Below the pieces are notes generated by a model. The model had not been told where the DNA came from, searched no databases, and was given only the letters and a program-made list of their open reading frames with translations. Positions 1-7,744 of a stretch of DNA of 19,182 nucleotides are shown here, piece after piece (the first letter of the stretch is position 1; each line of letters opens with the position of its first letter). This DNA is from Pavlovales sp. CCMP2436 (lineage: Eukaryota; Haptophyta; Pavlovophyceae; Pavlovales): assembly GCA_026770615.1 (NCBI GenBank), contig MU631326.1, forward strand, positions 583,944 to 603,125, written 5' to 3'. Made by a program: the position numbers and the translations under genes.

Positions 1-127
1 CGCACCTCACTCGTGGCTGTCTGCGTGCCGTAAACATAAGCCCGGGTTTGTATCGGGTAGCCTCACTATCCGTCTTTTCACTATGCGTCCAAATCAATTC
101 AATTCACGGCGCAGGTACCCCCCCCGC

Positions 128-156
<29 letters not shown>
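128..156. repeat. (CA)n microsatellite
   Basis: About 14 uninterrupted CA units, followed by a CCG/CCN-rich stretch to about position 200. Open frames across it are low-complexity artefacts. Confidence 0.95.
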
Positions 157-158
<2 letters not shown>

Positions 159-287
159 CACACCATCCGCCGCCGCCACCGCCCCCGCCGCCTCCGCTTT
201 GCCACCAAATACCCCCCTCCTCCCAGCCTAGCCCGCACTTTCCCAAGATGACATACTTGCAACTTATTCGCGAATAAACGAAGCATG

Positions 288-453
288 CAGGGGGTCACGG
301 GGAATAAGAACGGCGCTTTTGAGACAGTGGATCATTGTTTTAGCAAATTGTATACAAGCTATGGTTAAATTTGCTTAAATTACGAGTGAAGGGCACAGAA
401 AATGAGGCCCGCTTTCTTTAACGTTACGGTTTCTTGTTGCCCGCAACCCCCCA
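288..453 (+). mobile_element. MITE family 1, copy a
   Basis: The left end reads CAGGGGGTCACGGGGAATAA and the right end is its degenerate inverse (TTGTTGCCCGCAACCCCC). The interior shares motifs such as TTAGCAAATT, AAATTTGCTTAA and GAAAATGAGGC with the copy at 14057-14291 in the same orientation, and in reverse with those at 1533 and 3894. A TA follows the right end at 454-455; the left flank is TG. There is no coding capacity. It ends immediately before the 152-bp element that starts at 456. Confidence 0.7.
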
Positions 454-455
454 TA

Positions 456-607
456 CTGCTGGAGCCAGGTCTCGGTTGCTGCCAAAATTTAGAACTGTAA
501 TTTGTTAAAACCAACTGACAGCTTACAGTACTTACGACGTATCACCTCAATTGGTTAATACCCCGCCGGCGGGGTATTAACCAAGAGCAGAGTCCTGGCT
601 CCAGCTG
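456..607 (+). mobile_element. 152-bp terminal-inverted-repeat element, copy E1
   Basis: The ends CTGCTGGAGCCAGG (456-469) and CCTGGCTCCAGCTG (594-607) are inverted repeats with one mismatch. A second copy of exactly the same length lies at 16347-16498. The two share the first 24 bp apart from one substitution and the last 23 bp with a few substitutions; the 71-bp interior is unrelated. A 34-bp palindrome starts at offset 95 in both. The base after the right end (608) is the first base of a sequence identical to the start of the exon at 676, so the right end coincides with an exon boundary. Confidence 0.75.
551..584. repeat. Perfect 34-bp palindrome in E1
   Basis: The left arm TTGGTTAATACCCCGCC pairs fully with the right arm: 17 bp with no unpaired centre. 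It occupies the same place as the hairpin at 16442-16475 in E2, with a different stem sequence. It could form a DNA cruciform or an RNA hairpin. Confidence 0.95.
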
Positions 608-708
608 GTACGCCGACCACGCCGCCTTCCTTGCGCTCTGACTGTCGGCTCTGACTGTTTTTACTGCCTTTATAGGTACGCCGACCACGCCGCCTTCCTC
701 GCGCTCGA
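608..708 (+). repeat. Direct duplication of an exon start
   Basis: Positions 608-640 and 676-708 are near-identical 33-mers beginning GTACGCCGACCACGCC. The first abuts E1; the second follows a pyrimidine-rich stretch ending TTTATAG, a good splice acceptor. The first copy soon meets TGA (641-643) in the exon frame, so it is a partial duplicate. Confidence 0.85.
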
Positions 709-928
709 CGCAGCGGCCGTCAAAGACGCCAAACTTCGGGCCGACGGTGTTGAGCCTCCGCTTAGCGCAGCCTACTACCGACCAAGGCCGACGGCGTCAG
801 CGGCAGCGGCGGCAGCGGCGGCAGCGGCGGCAGCCGCGGCGGTGGCCGCGGCAGCGGAAGCGGCAGCGGCGGCGGCGTTGAGCGGTGGTGGGGTTAGCCG
901 CCAGGCAAGCCGTGCCAAGGCGTATTAG
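676..928 (+). CDS. Poly-alanine-rich exon, gene 3' end, unknown function
   Basis: After the acceptor TTTATAG, the frame G|TAC GCC GAC stays open to TAG at 926-928. It encodes a hydrophilic helical start (YADHAAFLALDAAAV), a short linker (PPLSAAYYRPRPTA), about 30 residues that are almost all Ala from an imperfect GCAGCGGCG array (796-880), and a tail GGGVSRQASRAKAY. Codon third positions are GC-rich, unlike the flanks. I see no upstream exon, so the product and the gene's integrity are unknown. Its 3' half is duplicated downstream (959-1083), where the matching TAT is followed by AAG instead of TAG and the frame runs on to a TGA near 1105. It may be the end of a gene truncated by element insertion. 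Confidence 0.4.
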
Positions 929-1083
929 TTTCGACTTCTTATGAGTTTCGCGTGGCTGCTGCCTACTACCGGCCAATGCCGACGGCGGCGGCCGCCGCGG
1001 CGGGGGCAGCGGCAACGTCGCGCGACGTCGGGCTTAACCGCCATGCAAGTCGTACCAAGGCGTATAAGTTCATAAGTTTCGAT
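768..1083 (+). repeat. Tandem duplication of the poly-Ala exon tail
   Basis: Unit 1 (768-937) and unit 2 (959-1083) both start GCCTACTACCG and end with CAAGGCGTAT followed by AAGTT or TAGTT and a CGA. Unit 2 has a shorter Ala array. Both encode AAYYRPxPTA, poly-Ala, then a tail with ASR.KAY. Confidence 0.85.
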
Positions 1084-1493
1084 CTTTACTTGTTTTTAAA
1101 TTGAACGCCGCGCGGGACCTGCTGCTTAGAAAACTTAAGGCCTAATTACGTCTTATCTATAGAGTAGGCTACACGCACTTGCATCTCCATGCGAAGCGGA
1201 GATCACTGCTGTCGCGCAGAGCTCGAGGCCGAACGCATCATCTTAAATAAAGGTTTGGCACTTTTTATCTTACTATGTAGTATGATGCATTCAGAATAAG
1301 CAGACGCCAGCTTGAACGCTTATTAAAATAATAAAATCTGATTCTAAACATTTGGCAAATTTGGCAAGTTTAGCGAATTCGATCGGCGATGTTAAGATTC
1401 GCCGAATGTGTAATAATTCCTCATGACGGGTTTTGCAGTTGTCATTGCGAATGACAACGTAGGTTCTGGTTTGCTCGTTCCGGACCTCACGAG
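1084..1493. other. AT-rich intergenic DNA, no gene seen
   Basis: No convincing coding exon. The motif CAGACGCCAGCTTGAA at about 1302 recurs at about 2152, the only internal repeat I noticed here. Confidence 0.6.
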
Positions 1494-1738
1494 CTTATTC
1501 TGTCCGCATGTTAAAATGGTCTATCTGACTTATAGGGGATCGCGGGCAATAAGAAACCGTGAGTTAAGAAACGGAGCCTCGTTTTGTGTGCTCTCAAGTC
1601 GTAATTTAAGCAAAATTTATCCATTGTTTGCGTATATAGTTGCTAAGAAACTGAGCCTCAGCCTAAAATTCGCTGTTCTTATTGCCAGCGAATCACTGTA
1701 TTCTGTCCGCATGTCAAACGGATCTATCTGATGTATCC
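1494..1738 (+). repeat. Imperfect direct repeats flanking MITE copy b
   Basis: The stretches beginning ATTCTGTCCGCATGT at 1496 and 1700 both continue with an AAA..G.TCTATCTGA pattern (about 31 bp). They bracket the MITE at 1533-1698 and are much longer than its 2-bp target duplication, so a separate duplication is needed to explain them. Confidence 0.75.
1533..1698 (-). mobile_element. MITE family 1, copy b
   Basis: The left end TAGGGGATCGCGGGCAATAA and the inverted right end TTCTTATTGCCAGCGAATCA..CTG are flanked by TA (1531-1532 and 1699-1700). The 166-bp interior carries the family motifs AAACGGAGCCTCGTTTT and AAACTGAGCCTCAGCC, inverted relative to copies a and c. It is non-coding. TA duplication and CAG-type ends suggest mobilisation by a Tc1/mariner-like transposase; that class is an inference. 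Confidence 0.8.
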
Positions 1739-2214
1739 TGACTGTTTTGTTGCTCTCCACCAGCGGCTGGAAATACCATTTCAGGTATAATTCCTTTTAT
1801 TTCGTACCCTCGCAGACGAGCTACATTTCCAGACGACGGGATAGATGCAGTGAAGATCGGTCAGCGCGCCATTCGAGAGTCGGATCGCGTCCAAAGCGCC
1901 GTGTGTCTGATCTGACCAGCAGTGGGAACTAGATACATGTGCCCAGGATGGATCCCTGGATATGATCTTTTTCAATGCTTGGGTCCAGTGCAAGCCTCCC
2001 GGGAACGGACGCTTAAGTAAAAACGTGCACGCTCTAAGTATAACCCTGGACAGCAAACGGCTTGGGCCGCATTTTAGTCTAGTATTGACCCCTTTTCAAC
2101 CGTCCCATATTATATAGTTTTTAGCACGCCAGCACAACATTCCGAACAGTCAGACGCCAGCTTGAATCTCCATCAGAAGCATATACAGTTTTAGCATTAT
2201 GACTAGTTCTTTTA
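1739..2214. other. Intergenic DNA, no gene seen
   Basis: No sustained coding frame or splice pattern on either strand. Confidence 0.55.
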
Positions 2215-2438
2215 TCCCCCAGCCAAACTCGGGTGACACGATCAAGCCAATACACTAAAGAAGAAAAATCAGCAGTAACACACCGGGCAAGATCCCGCCG
2301 CCTAGACAACGCGGGGCCGCACCCTTCCTAAGACAAGGATTAGGATAGCCTACACACACTAAGCTACGTGCTAGGCTGTACCCGCATTTGCGGGTAGAGC
2401 ATAGCGCGTTTCAGGCTATACGGAGGTTTTTGTGTCTG
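2215..2438. repeat. Dispersed repeat F, copy A (with empty MITE site)
   Basis: It matches 13926-14395 in blocks: GACACGATCAAG, CCGCCGCCTAGACAAC, TAAGACAAGG, then TAGGCTG..CCGCATTTGCGGGT and CAGGCTATAC. At 2346-2347 the sequence GGATAGCCT is the uninterrupted counterpart of the site that holds a MITE in copy B. CCCGCATTTGCGGG (2380-2393) is a small perfect hairpin. Its class is unknown. Confidence 0.75.
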
Positions 2439-2440
2439 TA

Positions 2441-2500
2441 CAGAGTATCGCGGGCAATAAGAAGCTGTACCGTTAAGAAGCTGCGCCTCATTTTTTTTTT
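2441..2500 (-). mobile_element. MITE family 1, truncated copy e
   Basis: CAGAGTATCGCGGGCAATAA starts directly after TA (2439-2440), followed by the family motif AAGAAGCTGCGCCTCATTTT. No right terminus is found, so the copy is truncated or rearranged. It lies just past the end of repeat F copy A, whose other copy has plain sequence (GTGTATGTTTTG) there. Confidence 0.6.
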
Positions 2501-2589
2501 ACCCGAAGAAGCCGAGCCTGCTAGAAGCCCAGCTCCTTATAGTAAAAAAGAAACTGAGGGTAGGGTCTAGGGGGGCGGGGGGGGACTGG

Positions 2590-2990
2590 AGCGTGCGGAT
2601 CTCGTTGGCAGAGATCACACCAACGAACGTTATGTACCCTGCGAGCGCCGCTCGCGCCTTTTTGATCACGCCCTCGCCGTGCGTCACAGCGCGCGACAGG
2701 GGTGCGCACGACCGGGTGCGCGCGCGAGTCGCGACGAGGCGCTGGCCGGGCGTAACTGTTAGTTATTGTTTACGCCCATTTGTGTAATACAATTTAATTA
2801 ATATGAAGGGCGCCGGAGACTTTAAGAAGCCGAGCCTGCTGATCCGTCGACCCGAAGAAGCAGCTATAGCGCACCGTGCACAAGCCATGGTGCCTAGCCG
2901 TGTTGTTCGCCTGCATCGTCGACTTGCACAACTCGCACTTTGCGTTCGGCGCCTCGCCGATGACGCCCTTAGCGCGTGGTAGCGTGCCTG
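2590..2990. other. GC-rich island, possible gene debris
   Basis: GC content rises sharply here. On the minus strand 2570-2690 reads plausibly (THGEGVIKKARAALAGYITF) and on the plus strand 2875-2990 has a hydrophobic stretch (CLAVLFACIVDLHNSHFAF). Neither has clear splice sites or a recognised domain. GAAGCCGAGCCTGCT occurs at about 2508 and 2825. Confidence 0.2.
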
Positions 2991-3044
2991 CTATAAGCTA
3001 AGCAAAACTAATAACGGGCTGTTTAACACTAAACACGCTATAAA

Positions 3045-3095
3045 AAGGCCCTAACAAAATCTCAGCCTCAAGCTCAAAATTTGCTCTTCGTGCAC
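3045..3095 (-). mobile_element. MITE family 1 internal fragment (copy f)
   Basis: AAATCTCAGCCTCAAGCTCAAAATTTGCTCTTC matches in parts the right-hand interior of copies b and d. A right-terminal motif, ATTGCCCGCGACACCCTG, lies at 3278-3295. The two pieces are separated by about 180 bp of other DNA. Confidence 0.4.
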
Positions 3096-3160
3096 ATTTT
3101 TGCGTTTTGGCAGAGATTATTTATGTAGCAGCCAATAATGAATGAATGCCCGATTAGGTC

Positions 3161-3222
3161 AAAAATAGCTAAACCACCTGCAAAATAGCTAAACCACCCG
3201 CAAATAAGCTAAATCACTTGCA
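3161..3222 (+). repeat. Three tandem ~20-bp units
   Basis: Three diverged copies of AAATAGCTAAACCACCTGC follow one another (about 3163, 3182 and 3202), inside a disrupted MITE. Confidence 0.85.
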
Positions 3223-3308
3223 CATTTGCAAAATTAGATCCAAATAATCCCGAACCGAGCAGAAATTTAGTATACATATTGCCCGCGACACCCTGCATGT
3301 TGTGTTGT

Positions 3309-3500
3309 AATTATGCGCAGGATCGCGGCGGCGCGATGCGACAACGAGCAAGGATCGTGGCGGAGAGACGACGCGGGGAGCAAGATAGCACATGAGACGA
3401 CCGATGCGCTGACCCTCCTATGTCATGCTCATGCGCCTTTGGGCTGCAAGTCGGGGGACGTTAAAAGTACTCCCCTGATGAATGGTTAAAAGAACTATAA
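3309..3500 (+). repeat. Dispersed repeat D, copy 1
   Basis: It shares about 170 bp at high identity with 14711-14884, including GATCGTGGCGGAGAGACGAC and GGCTGCAAGTCGGGGGACGT. A short degraded piece recurs at 17986-18030 (TCATGCCCGTACGACTTCGA). No long open frame; class unknown. Confidence 0.85.
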
Positions 3501-3890
3501 TAGTCTCCAATCCATTTTGGCGCAAGCCTAGGTGAATCGTGTTAACTAAGTACGTTCTACTATCCTCGTGGGGTAAGAGCAGTCTGCGCGCGTAAGCACA
3601 ACGGCTGCTCGCCTCGCCTTCCCGTCACACACATGTCATTCTGAAAAAGCACCGCACCAAAGTGCGGTTCCTGACACAATAAAATATACAAGACTGGGAT
3701 GGCGGGTGGGGTCGAGAGAGAACTAGGCGTAGAAGCGCACGGGCGAGCAATTTGACGGAGCAAGGCGACAGCACGGAGCAGGCGAGAGACTCCTAGACTG
3801 AAGGGTCACGAGACATGTCCGGTGCGGAAATCCGGCTTCCTTGTATATTGCGATAATTCGATAACTGTTGTCAGACATACATACAGGGGA
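3501..3890. other. Intergenic DNA, no gene seen
   Basis: Short open frames on the minus strand lack coding character. AAAAGCACCGCACC..AAAGTGCGGTTCC near 3645-3670 can form a small hairpin (GCACCGCAC/GTGCGGT). Confidence 0.5.
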
Positions 3891-3893
3891 TCG

Positions 3894-4052
3894 CGAGCAA
3901 TAATAAACCGTCGTGATATGAAACGGAGCCTCGTTTGTTAGCCCTTCAATAGTAATTTTAACTAAAACTCAACCATTGTTTGTATGTAATTTGCTAAAAA
4001 ACTCAGCCTATCGTCCTCAAAGCCCGTCGTTCTTATTGCCCACGATCCACTG
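3894..4052 (-). mobile_element. MITE family 1, copy d (best-preserved ends)
   Basis: The left end CAGGGGATCGCGAGCAATAA and the inverse of the right end, CAGTGGATCGTGGGCAATAA, differ at only three of 20 positions. TA flanks both sides (3892-3893 and 4053-4054). The 159-bp interior has the family motifs GAAACGGAGCCTCGTTTGT and AAAACTCAGCC. No coding capacity. Confidence 0.85.
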
Positions 4053-4054
4053 TA

Positions 4055-4595
4055 TTGCAATAATTGGCGTAAAGTTGATACCAGTGCGAAGCAACCTGTT
4101 CGTTTGATTCGTAACGTGAGTAGCTTGCGGTTTGCGCTAAAGATTGTCGGCGATCATACGCTATAATGCTTTAGCTTCGCACAGAATTTGAGCGATATTA
4201 ATAAAAAAATCCCATGCGACATTTTAACCGACCCTCAACTAGTATTGGAGAAACAATACGGGGGCGCACTACTTACTTATTAAGTACTAGCGGGAATAGT
4301 TGCAGGTTCACCCGGTAAATCAGTAAACTAACCCTCCGGGGGCCACTGCGTGGGGCTGTTTTCTTGACAGACGGTCTGGCAGAGTAGCAGTGTTTCAATT
4401 ACCAAAAATGGTTATTTTCTTTCCGTGGCCTTGTTTTGGCTCGTGACTGCTCCCAGCGATTTGTGCAGCTGATCTGCCTGCGCAGCAGTCACGCACTTAG
4501 TCAAATCTTCAGTCTGTCCGGTGTGTCACTGAAATCGGGATCTAAGTAGATATATATAGGTAATAGACTATAATTTCCGGCTTCAAAGACCATAA
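4055..4595. other. Intergenic DNA, no gene seen
   Basis: AT-rich and non-coding by appearance up to the possible intron of the next exon. Confidence 0.5.
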
Positions 4596-4599
4596 GTAC

Positions 4600-4783
4600 G
4601 TTGGGGAGGTCCGGCGGGAGCGTGTGTGCGAACTCGAAGACGGTCATGACGTCCTTGATGAGGAGGTTGACGGACTTGAGCTCTTGCTGCACCTCCTCGA
4701 GGATCTTGGCCGCCGCGGCCTGCACGGAAGTGAGTTTCTTGGAGGTGCCTTTGAGAAGATGAGCAAGGCGAACGTGCGCCTCG
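4600..4783 (-). CDS. Isolated helical exon, unknown protein
   Basis: On the minus strand an AG at 4785-4784 precedes an open phase with strong coding look: EAHVRLAHLLKG, then an amphipathic stretch AAAAKILEEVQQELKSVNLL, then VFEFAHTLPPDLPN. It ends at a GT donor (CCCAAC|GTACTT) at 4599. The piece is about 61 residues and probably alpha-helical or coiled-coil. No partner exon is certain, and I recognise no family. The frame runs on past the donor to a TGA at 4501, so that splice site is a choice, not proven. Confidence 0.35.
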
Positions 4784-4870
4784 CTTATAGCAGTGGGTTT
4801 ACAGATATGAGCATTTAGTGTTGGGATGAGCAGAGTCGTTAGTGGTGAAGTCTAACGTTAGACTCCACCC

Positions 4871-6239
4871 CTAACGACGGGCCGTTGATGCGCGTCGTGC
4901 GCGTTTTGCTGAGCTCGCGCGTGACGCCCCTCCGGCCACATTGCATAGCGGGCAGGCGAGGAGCTGGCCGCTGATGCCGCGCTGCATGCATAAAGGGGGA
5001 AAATCCCACTGGAAGTTGGCGGAGTTGGCGGCGCCACCTGCCGACGTGAGCGCGGTGGTCGTTCTTGCGCGTCGTGCGCGTCGTGCGCGTTTCCCTGCGC
5101 TCACGCGCGACGCCCCTCCGGCCACATTGCATAGCTGGCAGGCGAGGTGCTGGCCGCTGTTGCCGCGCTACGTGCATAGAGGGGGGCAGTCCCACTGGAA
5201 GTTGGCGCGCGACGTAAGCGGCGCGCGCGGCGCGGATCGTCCAAACTCCGCACGCTCACCTAATTTCACACGCTGCTGAAACAGACGATGCGCCTCGACC
5301 GTCGCCTCGACCGTCGACCGCACAGTGTTAGCGAGAGTGCCAGTGATGCGCGCAGCCTCGAGGACATCGTCGATGGAGCGGGCGCCCAGGTCCCACGCCG
5401 TGCGGCACGCCTCGATCCTCGCCAAGCCGATACTGGATTCCCTTGATCATGCCGACGATGCCGTAGTAGCTGTAGGGGCTGCCCCCAGGCGCAAAAGACA
5501 TGCCCCCCCCGTCCTCTCAGCTCGAGGTTCCCCGCTTCGAACAGCTCGTGAAGCGAGGTTTGAACCTGCGTCTGGCGCGTTGACGTTGCGCGAGGTGACG
5601 CGCTTTTATTAGAGTAGGGAGTAACCAAAAAAATCGGTTCGTGTTTTTCTGCTCCGCCGCCTTTAAATGCGTCCGTAGGATCTCACTTATCTGCGGGAAA
5701 ACGACCGTGAACAAACTTTTGCCGTTCCTCTTGTGCCGTTCCGTTTTACCGTTCTTTCGGCGCCACCAAGCCCGCTGCCTCCGGCGGACGCGGCCTGCGC
5801 GCCAGCACGCCCGCGCCCGCGGCCACCACCGCACGCGCCGCGGCCGCCACCGCGCGCGCCACCGCGCGATGTGTTGGCGCCACCACCCTCGCCGCGATGC
5901 TCCGCCATCAGCCTGTCGATTTCTTTTGCCGTCTCGCATTCGTCGTCGCCAAGGTTAGAGTAGTCGGCGTCGTCTGAGCGGTAGTCCGCCGGGCGCTCAC
6001 GGGCGCCAGCGGGGATAGCGGCAGGTGGCGGGAGCAGCACCCTCTTGAGGGGCTCGAGGGGGGCGTCGGTGAGGTCGACGGGGCCATCGATCGCCACGGG
6101 TGCGGCAAGTACGCGAACTGCGGATGAGCATCAGAGCATCAGCATGGGCCTTCTCCTTAGTCTGGTCCGCGTGGTAAGCGACCACGTGCTCCTTGAGCGC
6201 GGCCGCCTCCGCCTCGGCCTTCTTCTCCCCCCGTGGCAT
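4871..6239 (-). pseudogene. Broken gene: helical N-part, RGG-rich middle, two Cys repeats
   Basis: I start at the ATG at 6239-6237 (MPRGEKKAEAEAAALKEH, helical). One extra base near 6126 shifts the frame into AAPVAIDGPVDLTDAPLEPL, an acidic stretch (DDADYSNLGDDECETAKEID), then a Gly/Arg region of RGG type. A plausible 184-bp intron (5749-5566) leads to TSLHELFEAGNLELRG. An 8-G run near 5502-5509 and another extra base near 5435 shift frame twice more before LARIEACRTAWDLGARSIDD, a long helical segment. It ends in two tandem copies of NFQWDxPPLC..RGxSGQxLACxLCNVAGG, a possible zinc-binding Cys pattern. A TAG (5170-5168) in the first replaces the CAG of the second. RGG plus Cys pairs suggest nucleic-acid binding (inference). 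Family not recognised. Confidence 0.45.
4888..5245. repeat. Two ~175-bp tandem units
   Basis: Units of about 4888-5064 and 5065-5240 share GACGCCCCTCCGGCCACATT and CCCACTGGAAGTTGGCG with scattered substitutions. On the minus strand they encode the two Cys repeats described for 4871-6239. CGTCGTGCG repeats sit at the junction. Confidence 0.85.
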
Positions 6240-6412
6240 CACGAACGTCACAGCAACGAACGTGCTTCTTTTCGATCCCGTTTTTCTACTCCAAGCGTCA
6301 TCGGTTGAGACTGAAATTCCCTTCGCTTTGCCGTATGGGCTCTTTAGAAAAAGGCGGAACGGAAAAACACTAAAGAATTTGTTTGTTCACTCTCAAGTGA
6401 TTAGTTTTTTAA

Positions 6413-6470
6413 ACGTCCGTCCCTGAGAGGATCTCACTGGATTTAAGTGTTGAAACACACTCAGATACGC
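6413..6470 (+). repeat. Dispersed repeat C, copy 1 (degraded)
   Basis: ACGTCCGTCCCTGAGAGG..TCTCACTGGATTTAAGTGTTG..AAACAC matches 14413-14470 and the reverse complement of 17046-17101 with scattered changes. It lies directly upstream of the reverse transcriptase fragment and may mark its truncation point. Confidence 0.7.
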
Positions 6471-6472
6471 CC

Positions 6473-7135
6473 ATGGGCAGAGACGGCGAGACAGGTGTCG
6501 CTCAAGGGTCAGTAGAGGCTGGAGTCGCCTTTGCCATCTCCATCCACCCCGAGTTAAAGGTGCTCGACGCCGAGCTGCGGCCATACGGTGGGGCGCTCGG
6601 GCTGGCCACGACGACTTGCGCGCGTGCGGTCTGCCCTGGATCGTCTTCGCGGCGATGCAGCGCTTCCACGACGCGCTCTTCTTACGGCTCGGCCTTGTCG
6701 TGCAGCCGTCCAAGTGTGAATGCTGGATCGACGAGGCTCACATCGCCTCCCTCGACGCCCACCGTGGCTAGGTGACACGCAGCCACCTGCTCGACGGCGC
6801 CCTGACCCCGCACTACGGCGTCATGTGCTACGGTGTCCCAATCGGCTCGGAGGAGTACGTTAAGCTTGCCCTCGCTGGCAAGTGTGACGAGATTGCCAGC
6901 ATCTCAAACAAGATAATCGCAACGCTCAGCTCGTCACACAAGCAACAGCTCTGGCTGCTAACGCTCTTCTTCACCGCATGCAAATTTGAGTACTTTGCCC
7001 GCCACTGCAACCCGGACCAGGCGCGCGACGCGTGCACACGCTTCGACGCGATCATCCACACGCAGGCGACACACGCACTAGGAGTCTCGCTCGACAACGA
7101 CCAGCTTGCCACTACCCGCCTCGCATTTCCCCGCC
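6473..7135 (+). pseudogene. Non-LTR-type reverse transcriptase, 3' fragment
   Basis: The fragment starts within the polymerase at motif B (GVAQGSVEAGVAFAISIHP; families usually have GxxQGDPLGP). After a frameshift at the CTCGGGCTGG run near 6598, it continues with the catalytic AGHDDL (xxDD motif C, 6601-6618), RFHDALFLRLGLVVQPSKCE (motif D lysine) and, past a TAG at 6769-6771, GVMCYGVPIGSEEYVKLAL, typical of the region after the palm in LINE-like enzymes. Adding one G restores the frame. The fingers, motif A and any endonuclease are missing. The frame fades into a GGN array at about 7135, before the expected C-terminal end. A dead 5'- and 3'-truncated copy; calling it non-LTR rather than another class rests on motif B and LGVPIG-like wording recalled from the family. 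Confidence 0.75.
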
Positions 7136-7744
7136 GCTACCGGTGGAGGAGGGGGCGGCGGAGGGGGTGGAGGAGGAGGGGGAGGGGGCGGCGGTAACCC
7201 CGGCGTCAGGTCGAAGGCAACATATTCGACTGTATTGTACGCCAAGCCGCTCCCCGACGCGAAGACGGTTCCGTCAAGCGCAAGTGACACGCTTCCGCAG
7301 TCACCGCTCGGCGAGCCGCACACACGATCACAGCAGCCGAGGCCGTCGTATCCATAATCCACGATGTTCCACCTGTATGCGATAACGGGCAGGCTGAACG
7401 TCCACGACGTGGGGCCATCGCCAGCTTCGAGTTGCCCTCCTCGCACGTGAGTTTCCTCGACTAGGTAGAGGTCTTAGATGACTTGCTCCTGATAGGCGTC
7501 CGGAACGACGCGTACTGTTAACATGCGAGTGAAGGCAGGCGGCGTCGAGGGCGATGGCGGCAGGAGCGTCCCCAGCGCCTGCAGGAGGAGGTTTGGAATC
7601 GCGACCTCCTGCCCACCACGGCTGGATATGATGTCTGCGACGGCGATATTGCGCATCGCCACCCACACCTGGGACGGAGATGCGCCCAGCTGCCCGGCGA
7701 TCTGAGCAGCCACGCCTGCAACGTTTGGCGCCGCCATTGAGGTG
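7078..7744 (-). pseudogene. S8 protease relic, catalytic Ser and C-terminal Cys domain
   Basis: The minus strand carries RTSMAAPNVAGVAAQIAGQL, the catalytic-serine block of subtilases (usual GTSMAxPxVAG; Ser codon at 7740-7738). Next come PNLLLQALGTLLPPSP and a domain with LTVRVVPDAYQEQVI, an in-frame TAA (7476-7474), DLYLVEE, SWTFSLP, IVDYGYDGLGCC, GSVSLALDGTVFASG and then poly-Pro. This YDxYGDGxCC-type extracellular domain is known to me as a C-terminal add-on of secreted algal proteins; the stop falls where a Trp is usual. The segment belongs with 8736-9381, from which it is separated by about 990 bp of other sequence. It ends at TAG or TGA just past the poly-Pro, so its own C-terminus may be truncated. 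Confidence 0.7.
7141..7197. repeat. GGN array (poly-Pro on the minus strand)
   Basis: About 55 bp of GGA/GGG/GGC/GGT units. On the minus strand it reads as 18 consecutive prolines at the end of the protease C-terminal domain; on the plus strand it forms the artefactual tail of the reverse transcriptase frame. Confidence 0.95.

Noticed and set aside
3161..3222. CRISPR-like short repeats
   Set aside because: The three ~20-bp units are contiguous with no spacers, in a eukaryotic context.
4941..5279. Plus-strand frame with two HSxQARxWPL repeats
   Set aside because: It mirrors the tandem DNA repeat; the minus strand has the better helical context and Cys pattern, though strand choice is not certain.
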